DNA of 64,000 bases from Endozoicomonas elysicola (GTDB taxonomy: Bacteria; Pseudomonadota; Gammaproteobacteria; Pseudomonadales; Endozoicomonadaceae). Positions 9,878 through 19,335 of the stretch are shown piece after piece; the first letter of the stretch is position 1; every line of letters starts with the position of its first letter. Location: NCBI RefSeq assembly GCF_000710775.1, contig NZ_JOJP01000001.1, positions 3,390,583-3,454,582 on the forward strand. The letters are read 5' to 3'. The notes beneath the pieces were generated by a model. It was not told the origin of the DNA and searched no databases. It worked only from the letters and a program-made list of their open reading frames with translations. The position numbers and the translations under genes are program-made.

Positions 9878-10363
9878 ATGGCCTGCAATATGGACACTGC
9901 AACACCAGAATCCCTATTCACACCAGAACTGATGGAGTGGATAAAAGATAACATCCCTCTTCTGAATAGTATGGAAGTCAGTTTTGATCTGTTTCAACAG
10001 GGTGAGCTAACTATCAGCTGCCCACTTGAACCCAACATAAACGATAAAGGAACGGCTTTTGGCGGGAGCATTGCCGCACTGGCTACCATTTGCGGCTGGC
10101 TCTATACCACACTTTATGCCAGAACACGCATAGAAGACTGTGCCGCAGTCATCGCCGACTCTCAAATGACCTACCATGCTCCGGGGACTGGACGCATTTC
10201 TGCCCGCTGTAAATCTACTGTTCCGGAAAAATTCTTTGCTCGACTGAGTGATCGACGAAATGCCAAGCTGGATTTAACGGTTGAATTGTTCTCCCAAGTA
10301 GAAGAACAGGAATCACCGGTAAAAATTGCCACATACAATGGTATCTATGTAGCTATGCCATAA
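9878..10363 (+). CDS. Hotdog-fold thioesterase, YiiD C-terminal type
   Basis: The sequence 'NDKGTAFGGSIAALATICGWLYTTLYA' is the signature of the putative thioesterase domain found at the C-terminus of E. coli YiiD (hotdog fold). Here it stands alone, without the acetyltransferase half of YiiD. 'VIADSQMTYHAPGTGRISARC' continues the fold. A hydrolase of acyl-CoA or acyl-ACP is expected but the substrate is unknown. The start is unsure: the ATG at 9878 (161 aa) and the ATG at 9890 both lack a good ribosome site, and the open frame reaches back to a TTG at 9836. It ends 15 bases before a MITE-like element and converges on tgpA. Confidence 0.75.
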   Translation: MACNMDTATPESLFTPELMEWIKDNIPLLNSMEVSFDLFQQGELTISCPLEPNINDKGTAFGGSIAALATICGWLYTTLYARTRIEDCAAVIADSQMTYHAPGTGRISARCKSTVPEKFFARLSDRRNAKLDLTVELFSQVEEQESPVKIATYNGIYVAMP

Positions 10364-10378
10364 ATACCGGTAGCAGTG

Positions 10379-10645
10379 TTAGGGCCTGTTGACGTTTCGT
10401 TGCGAGCTCAGTGGCTCAGAAAAGCGTCATGTGCGCGAAAGACTTTCGCAGCGCGTAGTTATTCTACATCAAGCAAGTCTGACAAAGCAGATGGCACTTT
10501 TCTGAGCCACCCGAAGGGCGTATCAGGGCACCCCTATGCCTTCGTTGCGGCATTTTGAAAGGCAACCGCCTTACTGCAATGCCTCGCCTCGTCATAGGGG
10601 CGCCCTGATACGCTGAGCACGCAACCAAACGTCAACAGGCCCTAA
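10379..10645. mobile_element. MITE-like element with 25-bp terminal inverted repeats
   Basis: A 267-bp non-coding element. Its ends (10379-10403 and 10621-10645) are inverted repeats matching at 24 of 25 positions and contain the core AGGGCCTGTTGACGTTT. Two further inverted repeats nest inside: about 10411-10426 with 10494-10510 (GTGGCTCAGAAAAG core) and about 10518-10538 with 10593-10613 (GCGTATCAGGGC core). The whole can fold into a branched hairpin. It has no transposase, sits between two convergent genes, and a related half copy lies at 60509-60580. The small open frame inside (10376-10558) has no credible protein character. Confidence 0.8.
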
Positions 10646-10648
10646 CTT

Positions 10649-12673
10649 TTACAACTGTTTAATCATTTTGATCAAATTATCAAATATGGTTGCATCCAGA
10701 CTCTGGTTGTCCGAATAGACTGACTGAATATACAGATCGACCACAGAGATGGCCTTAGCACCAAGAATCGGATCCTCTACCTGGACTCTTCGAGCAAAGT
10801 CTTTTGGTCCTTCCCCTGCCTGACGCTTAAAGCCTTTGCTTGCCAGTTTACGTTCCAGCTGACACCATGCCTTTTGATGCAGATTCTTCCGCGGCTTCTG
10901 ATAGAAAGTCAACAATCCAAAAAGCGCAGAAAAAAGTGCCAATAATACACCTAAAACGCCGACCTGTTGCCAGTAATAGGATGAAGTACCAAACAATTGT
11001 TTCATAAAAGACTGTTGTTTTTCCTGCTGGTACTGAACAACAGACTTCTGCCAGCGATACTCAAGGCGCTCCCAGCCCTGACGAAAAGATTTCAAAAAAC
11101 CGGATTGGCTGAAACGATAAGCTAATGGAATCGGCCCTTGCAATAAACCACCCTGCTCAATCATTTCATCAAGGCCAAGGTCAATTCTTTCTGGCGCAAC
11201 CGCAACTGTTGGATCAAAGCGAACCCATCCCTGACCCTCTACCCATATTTCTGCCCAGGCATGGGCATCTCGCTGGAGCACCCTGACCACTTTCTCTTCC
11301 GGAAGATACTCTCCACCCAGATAGCCCGTTACGATACGTGCCGGTATCCCCACCGAGCGCATTAAGAACACAAAACTGCTGGCATAGTGCTCACAGAACC
11401 CTCTGCGATAAGTAAACAGAAAGTCATCAACTTCATTCTCCCCCATCAGCGGAGGAGACAACGTGTAATAGAATGGCTCCTGATTAAAATACTCAAGAAT
11501 GCGCCGCCCCAGACTCAATGGATCCTGCCCAACTTCAGTAAATAATTGATAAGCGAGAGACCGAGCTTGCATATTCACACCGGCCGGGAGCGCCGTATTA
11601 AGAGCGGATAACCAGGAAGGCATCGAAATACTGTTATTGATGACGGTTTCCGAAGCAGGCTTGTATAGCCGCCGCTCATTGGCAGGTTTATCTGCTTCCA
11701 GACGCAATGTTCGCAACACAGTACTTTCTTCAACAGCAGCCGATGCCGCCGGCCCCAGCACAGGCAACCATTGCCGGCCACTGGGCTCAAGCAAAACCTC
11801 ATATTCATAAGAACCCGGCTCAATCTGCCACCAGCCATCACTGACTGGAGAACGACTTTGCCAGTTGCGTTCATGGTCTATTTCACCGGGAAACTGGTTC
11901 AAGAGTTGTAAAAGGTCACTCTGCCACCACTGATTTCCATCGTACTGGTCAAGAATCAGAGTTCTCCAGTACCTCTCTCTTGACGGGGGAACCGCCCCTT
12001 TGAATTGAGCACGAAATGCCAGCTCATAGGATTGGCTTAATCTGGCAACATCACCTGGCTGCATTTTCTCGGACAGTCCGGTTTTTGCATCACTCTCAGG
12101 CCATGGCACTGCCCATAGCGGGCCAAGCCTGGGAACAAAAATAAACAGAGCCAACGTCAAAGGAATTGTCTGAAGCAATATTGAGCCAGAAAAACGAAGA
12201 CTGCCTTTTATCGAAGACTCATCTACGGGTGAGTACATCGCATGAATCGCAGCAACAAGAATAGCAATGCACAATAATAGGTAGAGCCCTTGAAGCAGAG
12301 ACTGGGAATAAAGAACCCCCGCACCAATAACAAAAAAACCGATATAGGCGATGACCAGGGCGTCTCTGCGGGTTTTCATTTCCAGCATTTTTAATGCATA
12401 ACCCGTCACCAGAAAGGTGATGGCCAACTCAAGACTGAACTGTAAACCAAATGAGGAAACAATCAGCACTAAGGCCAGTGTAACCAACAAGCGTCTCAAA
12501 AGATCAGAAGGCCAGACACCTCTGCCAAACCAGATGAGTGCACGCCATATCAATGTAAGCACCAGTAACGGCATGACAGAAACAGGCAGCACCTCAATGA
12601 CGGGTAAAGCAACCATCATTTGTGCAACCAGCAGCCATAAAGTCGCATAACGTGAAACAGCAGGGCTAGTCAT
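10649..12673 (-). CDS. tgpA: Membrane transglutaminase-like protein, TgpA family (DUF3488)
   Basis: The 674-residue protein has five to seven N-terminal membrane helices, a large periplasmic transglutaminase-like domain, one further helix (about 'VGVLGVLLALFSALFGLLTFY') and a cytoplasmic tail with a DUF4129-like end. The catalytic triad is visible: Cys in 'RRGFCEHYASSF' (about residue 427), His in 'RDAHAWAEIW' (about 470) and Asp in 'VRFDPTVAV' (about 485). In Pseudomonas aeruginosa TgpA is essential for normal growth; its substrate is not firmly known. The start ATG at 12673 overlaps the end of the DUF58 gene by 8 bases and has an AGGGGG site inside that gene. An upstream in-frame start at 12697 lacks support. 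Third gene of the moxR-DUF58-tgpA operon. Confidence 0.92.
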   Translation of the reverse strand: MTSPAVSRYATLWLLVAQMMVALPVIEVLPVSVMPLLVLTLIWRALIWFGRGVWPSDLLRRLLVTLALVLIVSSFGLQFSLELAITFLVTGYALKMLEMKTRRDALVIAYIGFFVIGAGVLYSQSLLQGLYLLLCIAILVAAIHAMYSPVDESSIKGSLRFSGSILLQTIPLTLALFIFVPRLGPLWAVPWPESDAKTGLSEKMQPGDVARLSQSYELAFRAQFKGAVPPSRERYWRTLILDQYDGNQWWQSDLLQLLNQFPGEIDHERNWQSRSPVSDGWWQIEPGSYEYEVLLEPSGRQWLPVLGPAASAAVEESTVLRTLRLEADKPANERRLYKPASETVINNSISMPSWLSALNTALPAGVNMQARSLAYQLFTEVGQDPLSLGRRILEYFNQEPFYYTLSPPLMGENEVDDFLFTYRRGFCEHYASSFVFLMRSVGIPARIVTGYLGGEYLPEEKVVRVLQRDAHAWAEIWVEGQGWVRFDPTVAVAPERIDLGLDEMIEQGGLLQGPIPLAYRFSQSGFLKSFRQGWERLEYRWQKSVVQYQQEKQQSFMKQLFGTSSYYWQQVGVLGVLLALFSALFGLLTFYQKPRKNLHQKAWCQLERKLASKGFKRQAGEGPKDFARRVQVEDPILGAKAISVVDLYIQSVYSDNQSLDATIFDNLIKMIKQL

Positions 12674-13706
12674 TGTTTTCCCCCTGCTCTTTTTCAATCC
12701 CGTTAACTATCCTGCTGATGTCGTTGTCTTCCAAATGATAAAGGGCCAGCACCTCAAGACAACGTCGTAAATGGTCAGCGCCAAGTGATGGTACTAGTTT
12801 ATGATCCGGCAGCATCAAACCATAAGTAAAGTGCAGCTGTTCACACCGGAGACACCAGGCGGTCAGAATCGATAGCTGTTGCTCAAGATGATGCCCTGGA
12901 ACCTGGTCCAGAGAAAAGCACAACTCACGACCCGAGGGTTGCTCAAACTGCTTAGTCAATAGCTCCCCTGTCTTGGCATAAGCCTTCCAATAGACATGAG
13001 CAGGGTTATCGGTTTCCTGATAATTCCTGAAACCTGCAAAATCATCAAACCCACTGTTAACGACTGACCTTTCACCATCATCCGCTGACTGATTCTCCGG
13101 GAATGGATAACGATCATCAGGCACGGGATAAACCAGAGAGTGGAAATCCAGGCGAACCCAGCTCCACGCTCTACACAGTCCGAGGGGGTAAATACTTTCG
13201 ATACGCATTCGCCCCGGTTTAAACCATCCTCGGCGACCAGCCCTTGCGGCAAGGGTCTGCTCACAATCCTTTTGAAAACTTACCATAACAACTTCAGTAT
13301 CAGGCCAGCCAAGCCCTATTGAATACCGAGCCCGGCGATCACTCAGGCACTCCACGACAACGTCTATTATCTCGCCAGAAAAACCAGCCTTCGCTCTTCT
13401 GGCCACCAGAGTAATACCCGCAAGATTTCGCCAAGTATGAAGAATGGAGAGTAAAAACAGGCTAAGCATAAAAAAGCAAAGCCCATAGGCAAGCGAGTTA
13501 CTGTAATTGACAGCTACCAGAAAGATCACCAGCACCATAGAAAGCCAGAAAAACCCAGACCCTGTCGGCACAATATATATACGGCGCTGATTAAGCTGAA
13601 CTCTCGAAGACCTGGGGCTGCGCTGGTCTGCCCAGCGGCGAAAACGAGCAGTCATCCACTGAAAAGGTGACAAGAGAAACTGTTGAATGGCCTTAGCAAT
13701 CACCAC
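12666..13706 (-). CDS. DUF58 domain protein (MoxR-associated)
   Basis: A 346-residue protein with two membrane helices near the N-terminus (about residues 48-90, 'GFFWLSMVLVIFLVAVNYSNSLAYGLCFFMLSLFLLSIL'). The C-terminal part carries the DUF58 hallmark 'DFAGFRNYQETDNPAHVYWKAYAKTGELLTKQFEQPSGRELCFSLD', a truncated von Willebrand A-like fold. DUF58 proteins are nearly always encoded beside MoxR ATPases and transglutaminase-like membrane proteins, as here, and are thought to assist assembly or folding in the envelope. It starts with GTG (13706, or the next codon at 13703), 3 bases after the moxR stop, so translational coupling is likely. Confidence 0.9.
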   Translation of the reverse strand: MVIAKAIQQFLLSPFQWMTARFRRWADQRSPRSSRVQLNQRRIYIVPTGSGFFWLSMVLVIFLVAVNYSNSLAYGLCFFMLSLFLLSILHTWRNLAGITLVARRAKAGFSGEIIDVVVECLSDRRARYSIGLGWPDTEVVMVSFQKDCEQTLAARAGRRGWFKPGRMRIESIYPLGLCRAWSWVRLDFHSLVYPVPDDRYPFPENQSADDGERSVVNSGFDDFAGFRNYQETDNPAHVYWKAYAKTGELLTKQFEQPSGRELCFSLDQVPGHHLEQQLSILTAWCLRCEQLHFTYGLMLPDHKLVPSLGADHLRRCLEVLALYHLEDNDISRIVNGIEKEQGENND

Positions 13707-13709
13707 GAC

Positions 13710-14612
13710 TCAAGCCATTGCATTAACACGGTTAAGAAGTTCATTAGGCGATATCCCCTGCTTTTGCATCGTTAGACGATGGCCAGACACAGGAACAAAC
13801 ACCGCTTGAACATCTTCAGGAATAAGGTAGTCCCTTCCCTCAATGTAAGCCCAGGCTCGAGCAGCCTGAAGAAGAGCAAGACCCGCCCTGGGCGATAAGC
13901 CGACAGCAAAGTGACCTTCATCTCGCGTCGCTTTCAAGAGGCGCAGAATATAATCCAGCAACATATCGCTGGCATGAACATGGCTGACTTCATGCTGCAT
14001 GGCCATCAGCACTTGTGGTGTTATTACCTGTGCTAACTCACCTACAAGGTAGCGACCTGCTTCACCTCTGAGGATGGCCTTTTCTGATTCAGCATCTGGA
14101 TACCCCATGGGAATACGCATCAGAAAACGATCCATTTGTGACTCAGGCAACGGAAACGTCCCCTGTTGGGATAAAGGATTCTGGGTTGCGATTACGATAA
14201 ATGGTTCTGGTAGAGTTCTGGCCTGCCCCTCAATGGTCACCTGACGCTCTTCCATGGCTTCAAGAAGAGCGCTTTGGGTACGGGGAGATGCACGGTTAAC
14301 TTCATCTGCTAACAACAGCTGGGCAAAAACAGGGCCTTTTTTGAATTGAAATGAAGCAGCCTGTTGATCAAAGATGGAAACACCAAGAATATCGGCGGGT
14401 AACAGATCACTGGTGAATTGAATTCGCTGGTAATCCAGCCCCATAAGCCTTGCGAGTGACAAGGCCAGGGCCGTTTTACCCATACCGGGCAAATCTTCAA
14501 TCAGCAAGTGGCCTCTGGCTAAAATACAACAGAGCGCCAAACGAATTTCCTGATCTTTCCCCCGAATAACGCCAGAAAGCGTATCCATACCGTTTTTCAG
14601 CGTTGATTGCAT
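13710..14612 (-). CDS. MoxR family AAA+ ATPase
   Basis: A 300-residue ATPase. The Walker A is 'GMGKTAL' (about residues 41-47) and the Walker B 'LLADEVNR' (about 98-105). These are followed by 'ASPRTQSALLEAMEERQVT', sensor 1 'VIATQNPLSQQGTFPLPESQMDRFLMRI' and the C-terminal lid with 'GLSPRAGLALLQAARAWA'. MoxR ATPases act as chaperone-like remodelers of proteins handled by their DUF58 partner. First gene of the three-gene operon ending with tgpA. The 109-base gap to metZ upstream contains its promoter region. Confidence 0.93.
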   Translation of the reverse strand: MQSTLKNGMDTLSGVIRGKDQEIRLALCCILARGHLLIEDLPGMGKTALALSLARLMGLDYQRIQFTSDLLPADILGVSIFDQQAASFQFKKGPVFAQLLLADEVNRASPRTQSALLEAMEERQVTIEGQARTLPEPFIVIATQNPLSQQGTFPLPESQMDRFLMRIPMGYPDAESEKAILRGEAGRYLVGELAQVITPQVLMAMQHEVSHVHASDMLLDYILRLLKATRDEGHFAVGLSPRAGLALLQAARAWAYIEGRDYLIPEDVQAVFVPVSGHRLTMQKQGISPNELLNRVNAMA

Positions 14613-14671
14613 ACGTCCCTGATCCAGTTTAAGGCGTTAAAATCAATAAATATCGTTCAATTAAAGCAACA

Positions 14672-14708
14672 CCAGCGCCAGTAAAATTTAAAGGTGCTGG
14701 CAATTTTT
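14672..14708. terminator. Possible terminator hairpin between moxR and metZ
   Basis: CCAGCGCC (14672-14679) pairs with GGTGCTGG (14693-14700) with one G-U pair, followed on the plus strand by CAATTTTTTA. The U-run is on the plus strand although metZ is transcribed from the minus strand, where the tail is T-poor. Its function for metZ is therefore doubtful. Confidence 0.3.
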
Positions 14709-14721
14709 TAACTTAACAACT

Positions 14722-16002
14722 CTACAGCAGCTGCTTCAGTCCTTTATCGAGATCCCTCTTCAGGTCTTCAATATCCTCAAGACCGGCAGCGACCCGAATC
14801 AGACTTTCTGTAATTCCAGACTTCATCTTATCTTCATCAGATAACCGACAGTGGGTTGTTGTTGCTGGATGGGTAATGGTGGTTCGTGTATCCCCCAGGT
14901 TTGCTGTACGGGACATAATCTCAACACCATCAATAACCTTCCATGCGGATTCACGACCACCGATGACTTCAAAGGCCAGAACACCACCAAAACCTGTTTG
15001 CTGCTTCTTCGCCAACTCATGGCCAGGGTGGTTACTCAGCCCCGAGTAATGCACTTTTTCAACCGCCTTGTGCTGACTCAGCCAAATTGCCAATTCAGAG
15101 GCATTACGGCAGTGGGCATCCATTCGGACAGATAACGTTTCCAACCCCTTATAAAAGACCCAGGCGTTGAATGGACTCATGGTGGCACCTGCTGCCCGTT
15201 GCCATAAATGAACTTCGTCAACGAGTTTTTTTCGACCGATAACCATCCCACCAAGACAGCGCCCCTGACCATCAATATATTTTGTTGCCGAATGCACAAC
15301 AAGGTCAGCACCCAATAACAACGGTTTTTGTAATGCCGGGGTGCAGAAACAATTATCGACCATCAGCAAGGCCCCATTACCGTGAGCAATCTCAGCCAAT
15401 TGTTTAAGGTCTGCAACTTCACTTAACGGGTTTGAAGGCGTTTCAAGGAACAGTAACTTAGTTTCGGGGCGAATGGCATCCCGCCACTGCTGATAGTCAA
15501 CCAGATCGACAAACGTGGTTTTAACGCCAAATTTATCAAGATATTTGGAAAAAATAGTGAAGGTAGTACCAAAAACACTTCGGGAACAAATGACATGATC
15601 ACCACTCTTCAACAACCCCATGCAGGCACCCAGAATAGCGGCCATACCTGATGATGTTGCACAGGCCTCTATGTTCTCAAGAGCGCCCCCCTCCAGAATA
15701 GCCATGCGCTCTTCAAGCATTCGTAGGGATGGATTGGTGTATCGAGAGTAAACATTACCGTCTTCATCTCCGGCAAACACAGCCTGAGCCTGAGCTGCAC
15801 TGTCATATACGAAGCTTGAAGTCAGATAAATGGCTTCGCTGTGTTCACGCTGGTCACTGCGGAATGAGCCTGCCCGGATAGACTGGGTTGCAAATCCAAG
15901 AGAGCCTTCGGCGGATAAAAAGTCTTCAGTCGTTAAAGCCCCTTCACGTCCGGAAGCATCGTTATAAGGTGAGACAACATCAGTCAAATCATGGTCATTC
16001 AT
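14722..16002 (-). CDS. metZ: O-succinylhomoserine sulfhydrylase
   Basis: MetZ is a PLP enzyme of the Cys/Met metabolism family that makes homocysteine directly from O-succinylhomoserine and sulfide. The 426-residue product contains 'YSRYTNPSLRMLEERMAILEG', 'SSGMAAILGACMGLL', 'FLETPSNP', 'MVDNCFCTPALQKPLLLGADLVVHSATKYIDGQGR' with the PLP lysine near residue 240, and the C-terminal 'LIRVAAGLEDIEDLKRDL'. It is about 20 residues longer than the Pseudomonas protein at the N-terminus (MNDHDLTDVVSPYNDASG...). The ATG at 16002 nevertheless has an AGGAAG site, so I keep it. The metZ-purF-cvpA neighbourhood is conserved in Pseudomonas; here xni sits between metZ and purF on the other strand. Confidence 0.93.
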   Translation of the reverse strand: MNDHDLTDVVSPYNDASGREGALTTEDFLSAEGSLGFATQSIRAGSFRSDQREHSEAIYLTSSFVYDSAAQAQAVFAGDEDGNVYSRYTNPSLRMLEERMAILEGGALENIEACATSSGMAAILGACMGLLKSGDHVICSRSVFGTTFTIFSKYLDKFGVKTTFVDLVDYQQWRDAIRPETKLLFLETPSNPLSEVADLKQLAEIAHGNGALLMVDNCFCTPALQKPLLLGADLVVHSATKYIDGQGRCLGGMVIGRKKLVDEVHLWQRAAGATMSPFNAWVFYKGLETLSVRMDAHCRNASELAIWLSQHKAVEKVHYSGLSNHPGHELAKKQQTGFGGVLAFEVIGGRESAWKVIDGVEIMSRTANLGDTRTTITHPATTTHCRLSDEDKMKSGITESLIRVAAGLEDIEDLKRDLDKGLKQLL

Positions 16003-16165
16003 GGAACTTCCTGAACTACTACGTGTTTTTTATGGTTTATACCTAGTCAAGCTCGATAACATACCAGAAGAAACAGCAAAGCCACAGCCTACCTTGAGCA
16101 AATATCCGTTATCATTGTCTAAACAGCAGAATCACTACTGGCCACCCTCTTAAAAGCAGCACAAC

Positions 16166-17002
16166 ATGGCACCAACATTATTACTGATCGATGCTCTAAA
16201 TCTGATACGTCGTATCCATGCAGCCATCCCCTCAAGGGATGCTTCTGTTGATGAAAATGAGCAAGTGGATGGCGCGCTTTCAGCCACACTCGCCTCTGTG
16301 CAACGGGCCATCAATGAATGCACTCCAAGCCATGTTTTGATTGTATTTGATGGTGACCCACCCACCTGGCGGCACCAATTACTCCCCGGTTACAAAGCTC
16401 AGCGGAAACCCATGCCATTGATACTGAGAAAACGACTGGTGGAATTTAACAATGCTTTTAGAAAAATGGGCCTGATGACATTTCGCCGTAATGGCATTGA
16501 AGCCGATGACGTTATCGGTGCAATCACCCACAGAGCAGTCTCTGCTAATGTGAGCACCCTGATCCTCTCCACCGACAAAGCCTACCGACAACTACTGAGT
16601 TCGCCATTGGTGACACAACGGGATCATTTCCAGAAAATTAACTTTAATGCCCTTTCAGTCACTGACGAATATGGAATAGCACCTGATAAATTACTGGATT
16701 ACTGGGGTATTGCCGGGGTAGGCGATGTACCAGGTGTCGAAGGCGTCGGTAAGAAAGGTGCTGCGGAGTTACTCAAAGAATATGGCAGCTTGAAAGATCT
16801 ATTCGATAGAACAGAGAAGAATGTGGAGGGCAGTGAAAAGCCTAAAGGCGCGTTGAAAAAAGTCCTTGCACAAAAGGATCAGGCTGAGCTGTCCGTTCGC
16901 CTGGCAACACTGAAGGGTGATATTGAGCTGGGAATAAGCTTGAAAGACCTTCGATACAGGTCGGAAGGGGTTCAGCCAGGCTCTATAAACGAGCCTGGCT
17001 GA
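16166..17002 (+). CDS. xni: 5'-3' flap exonuclease/endonuclease, Xni (ExoIX) type
   Basis: The 278-residue protein matches the Xni/ExoIX group of the polymerase-I 5' nuclease family. It starts 'LLLIDALNLIRRIHAAIPS' as in E. coli Xni and has 'VLIVFDGDPPTWRHQLLPGYKAQRKPMP', 'GIEADDVIGAI' and the helix-hairpin-helix 'YWGIAGVGDVPGVEGVGKKGAAELLKEYGSL'. As in Xni, the full set of acidic residues of the second metal site of polymerase-I nucleases does not seem present. A short C-terminal tail after 'LRYRSEG' is encoded by a terminator hairpin that overlaps the stop. It diverges from metZ (163 bases) and converges on purF. Confidence 0.9.
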   Translation: MAPTLLLIDALNLIRRIHAAIPSRDASVDENEQVDGALSATLASVQRAINECTPSHVLIVFDGDPPTWRHQLLPGYKAQRKPMPLILRKRLVEFNNAFRKMGLMTFRRNGIEADDVIGAITHRAVSANVSTLILSTDKAYRQLLSSPLVTQRDHFQKINFNALSVTDEYGIAPDKLLDYWGIAGVGDVPGVEGVGKKGAAELLKEYGSLKDLFDRTEKNVEGSEKPKGALKKVLAQKDQAELSVRLATLKGDIELGISLKDLRYRSEGVQPGSINEPG

Positions 17003-17003
17003 A
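16971..17003. terminator. Bidirectional hairpin overlapping the xni stop codon
   Basis: A perfect 13-bp stem (TTCAGCCAGGCTC at 16971-16983, GAGCCTGGCTGAA at 16991-17003) with a 7-base loop lies between convergent xni and purF. The 3' arm contains the xni stop codon, so the hairpin encodes the last residues of Xni. T-runs are short on both sides. Confidence 0.6.
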
Positions 17004-17013
17004 TTTACACAAA

Positions 17014-18516
17014 CTAAAGTTCACCTTCGTTATGAAGATCAATAATGTCACTATCTGACTGGCGGCTGCAGTCATTACGGCTGGAAGCCAGCATAGCGAG
17101 ATAATTTTCATCAATCTTACCAGCCACATAATGACCATCAAATACCGAGCAGTCGAAGTCTTCAATAGCAGGGTTCAATGATGAAACTGCTTTTTTAAGA
17201 TCTTCAAGATCCTGAAAAATCAGCTTATCAGCACCAATAAGCTCTCCAACTTCTTCATCTGTACGCCCGTGTGCGATCAACTCTTCACTGGTCGGCATGT
17301 CAATGCCATAAACATTGGGGTATCGAATAGCTGGCGCTGCGGAGCAAAAATAGACTTTTTTAGCACCTGCATCGCGAGCCATCTCAACAATCTGCTCACA
17401 GGTAGTGCCGCGAACAATAGAATCATCAACCAGCAGTACATTCTTACCAGCAAACTCCTGCCCAATGGCATTCAGTTTCTGACGGACTGATTTCTCGCGA
17501 ATGGCCTGCCCTGGCATGATGAATGTCCGGCCAATATAGCGATTCTTAACAAACCCTTCACGATAGGGCAGACCAAGGCGTGTAGCCATCTCCAGAGCTG
17601 AGTTACGGCTGGTATCAGGAATCGGCATTACCACATCAATATCATGGTCTGGCCACTCCCTGAGAATCTTGTTGGCCAGTGTCTGCCCCATACGCAGGCG
17701 AGACTGATAGACAAAAATACCATCAACACTGGAGTCAGGCCGGGCCAGATAGACATACTCAAACATACAGGGCGTCAACTTGCCGGGAACACACTGATGA
17801 CTGTGCAGCTGGCGTTGTTCATCGATATAAATAGCCTCACCCGGTGCCACATCACGAACCAGTTCAAAGTCCAGGGCATCCAGAGCCACTGACTCAGAAG
17901 CAAACATATATTCCGTGCCCTGCTCTGATTCCCGCTTGCCATAGACCAGTGGTCGAATACCATGAGGATCTCGGAAGCCCACCATGCCATGGCCATTGAT
18001 CATGGCAACAACCGCATAACCACCTTCACAGCGTTGGTAAACACCAGTTATCGCATTAAAAATATCTTCCGCCAAAGGCTTGTGCCTGCCCTCTTTTGCC
18101 AACTCATGAGCAAAGACATTCAGGAGAATTTCAGAATCGGAATGGGTATTAATATGACGGAGATCACTTTCATACAGTGACTGTTTGATATCATCCGCAT
18201 TGGTCAGATTGCCGTTATGAGCAAGGGCAATACCATAGGGTGAGTTAACATAAAATGGCTGTGCTTCAGCGGAACTGGACGTTCCTGCCGTCGGATATCG
18301 AACGTGGCCAAGTCCAGAAGTGCCACTGAGGCGCTTCATATGGCGAGTTCGAAAAACATCCTTAACCAGACCATTATCTTTACGCAGAAAGAAGCGACCA
18401 TCATCAAGCGTCACCATCCCTGCAGCATCCTGCCCCCTGTGTTGCAGCACAGTCAGCGCATCGAACAACAGCTGGTTAACATTCACCGTTGCCGAAATAC
18501 CGACAATTCCACACAT
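17014..18516 (-). CDS. purF: Amidophosphoribosyltransferase
   Basis: PurF makes 5-phosphoribosylamine from PRPP and glutamine, the first committed step of purine synthesis. The 500-residue product starts MCGIVG, so the N-terminal nucleophile is Cys2 with no propeptide, as in the E. coli type. The glutaminase domain shows '[10 protein letters not shown]' and 'AHNGNLTN'. The phosphoribosyltransferase domain has the PRPP loop '[18 protein letters not shown]' (around residue 365). The C-terminus carries '[14 protein letters not shown]'-like residues ([18 protein letters not shown]). It follows cvpA at 264 bases, the classical order. I see no convincing PurR box. Confidence 0.97.
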   Translation of the reverse strand: MCGIVGISATVNVNQLLFDALTVLQHRGQDAAGMVTLDDGRFFLRKDNGLVKDVFRTRHMKRLSGTSGLGHVRYPTAGTSSSAEAQPFYVNSPYGIALAHNGNLTNADDIKQSLYESDLRHINTHSDSEILLNVFAHELAKEGRHKPLAEDIFNAITGVYQRCEGGYAVVAMINGHGMVGFRDPHGIRPLVYGKRESEQGTEYMFASESVALDALDFELVRDVAPGEAIYIDEQRQLHSHQCVPGKLTPCMFEYVYLARPDSSVDGIFVYQSRLRMGQTLANKILREWPDHDIDVVMPIPDTSRNSALEMATRLGLPYREGFVKNRYIGRTFIMPGQAIREKSVRQKLNAIGQEFAGKNVLLVDDSIVRGTTCEQIVEMARDAGAKKVYFCSAAPAIRYPNVYGIDMPTSEELIAHGRTDEEVGELIGADKLIFQDLEDLKKAVSSLNPAIEDFDCSVFDGHYVAGKIDENYLAMLASSRNDCSRQSDSDIIDLHNEGEL

Positions 18517-18780
18517 GTACTCGTCCTCAGGATTGATCAGCGTAATTGCGTTCAGTGCCAGCGTCCGGGGCTTCCTGCCAGTTCAATCGAATTTGCCTGT
18601 TCCTTGCTCTGTCAGTCAACCCCATAGCAGGCGGCTATAAAGGCTCGAATGATACGCTATTTATAAGGATAACTGGAACTGTAGATGGCAAAAGGCCGGA
18701 TAAAGTTCAAACTTAACCGGCCAGTTGCATTTAAATGAAAGGGATAATAGATGTACTTTAAGTGAGAGCCGAAAGGCAAT

Positions 18781-19275
18781 CTAGCTTTGCATCAGCGGCC
18801 CCATAAGATCAACAACCGTTTGCTTAGACCAGTCTGCCAATAACATGAAATGTGGTAGGAGTATGGACTGCTGCCAGGCAGGATCCTGCTCCAGCGGTGC
18901 AAGGGTAAGCAGTCCAACCAGTACAGTAACCAACAGGCAGCCCCGCAAGCCACCAAAAGCCATACCGAGAATCCGGTCTGTCCCAGACAAACCTGTCACC
19001 TGAACCAGCTCAGCGATAATACGATTAACCAGGGCACCAACCATCAGCGTTGCAACAAACAGCAAAGCGCAGGCCGCCATAACGCGTACCGAGGGTGTCG
19101 CAATGTAGTCAGTGAATCGCTCTGACAGTGCTCCGCCAAAAGACCAGGCAACAAAGATCGCTGCCAGCCAAGCCAGCAAAGAGAGAATTTCTTTGAAAAA
19201 ACCACGCTTTAAACTGATTAGCGCAGAGATAATAACGATACCGGCGATCAGCCAGTCGATCCAGGTAAAGGTCAA
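18781..19275 (-). CDS. cvpA: CvpA family inner-membrane protein
   Basis: The 164-residue protein has four predicted membrane helices. It matches the E. coli protein at 'WIDWLIAGIVIISALISLKRGFFKEILSLLAWLAAIFVAW' and 'LVQVTGLSGTDRILGMAFGGLRGCLLV'. CvpA is needed for colicin V export and for envelope stress tolerance in enterobacteria; the exact activity is unknown. The start appears to be a TTG at 19275, giving (M)TFTWIDW; there is no ATG in a suitable place. It is normally preceded by dedD, but here a polysaccharide locus of about 20 kb lies upstream. Confidence 0.92.
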   Translation of the reverse strand: MTFTWIDWLIAGIVIISALISLKRGFFKEILSLLAWLAAIFVAWSFGGALSERFTDYIATPSVRVMAACALLFVATLMVGALVNRIIAELVQVTGLSGTDRILGMAFGGLRGCLLVTVLVGLLTLAPLEQDPAWQQSILLPHFMLLADWSKQTVVDLMGPLMQS

Positions 19276-19335
19276 TGTAATACCAAGTCAGCTTGCTCTG
19301 TTCGCGCAAGCCCCTTATATTTTGAGTGGAGCGCT

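Noticed and set aside
16003-16165. SAM riboswitch upstream of metZ
   Set aside because: The 163-base divergent region shows none of the conserved riboswitch core elements.
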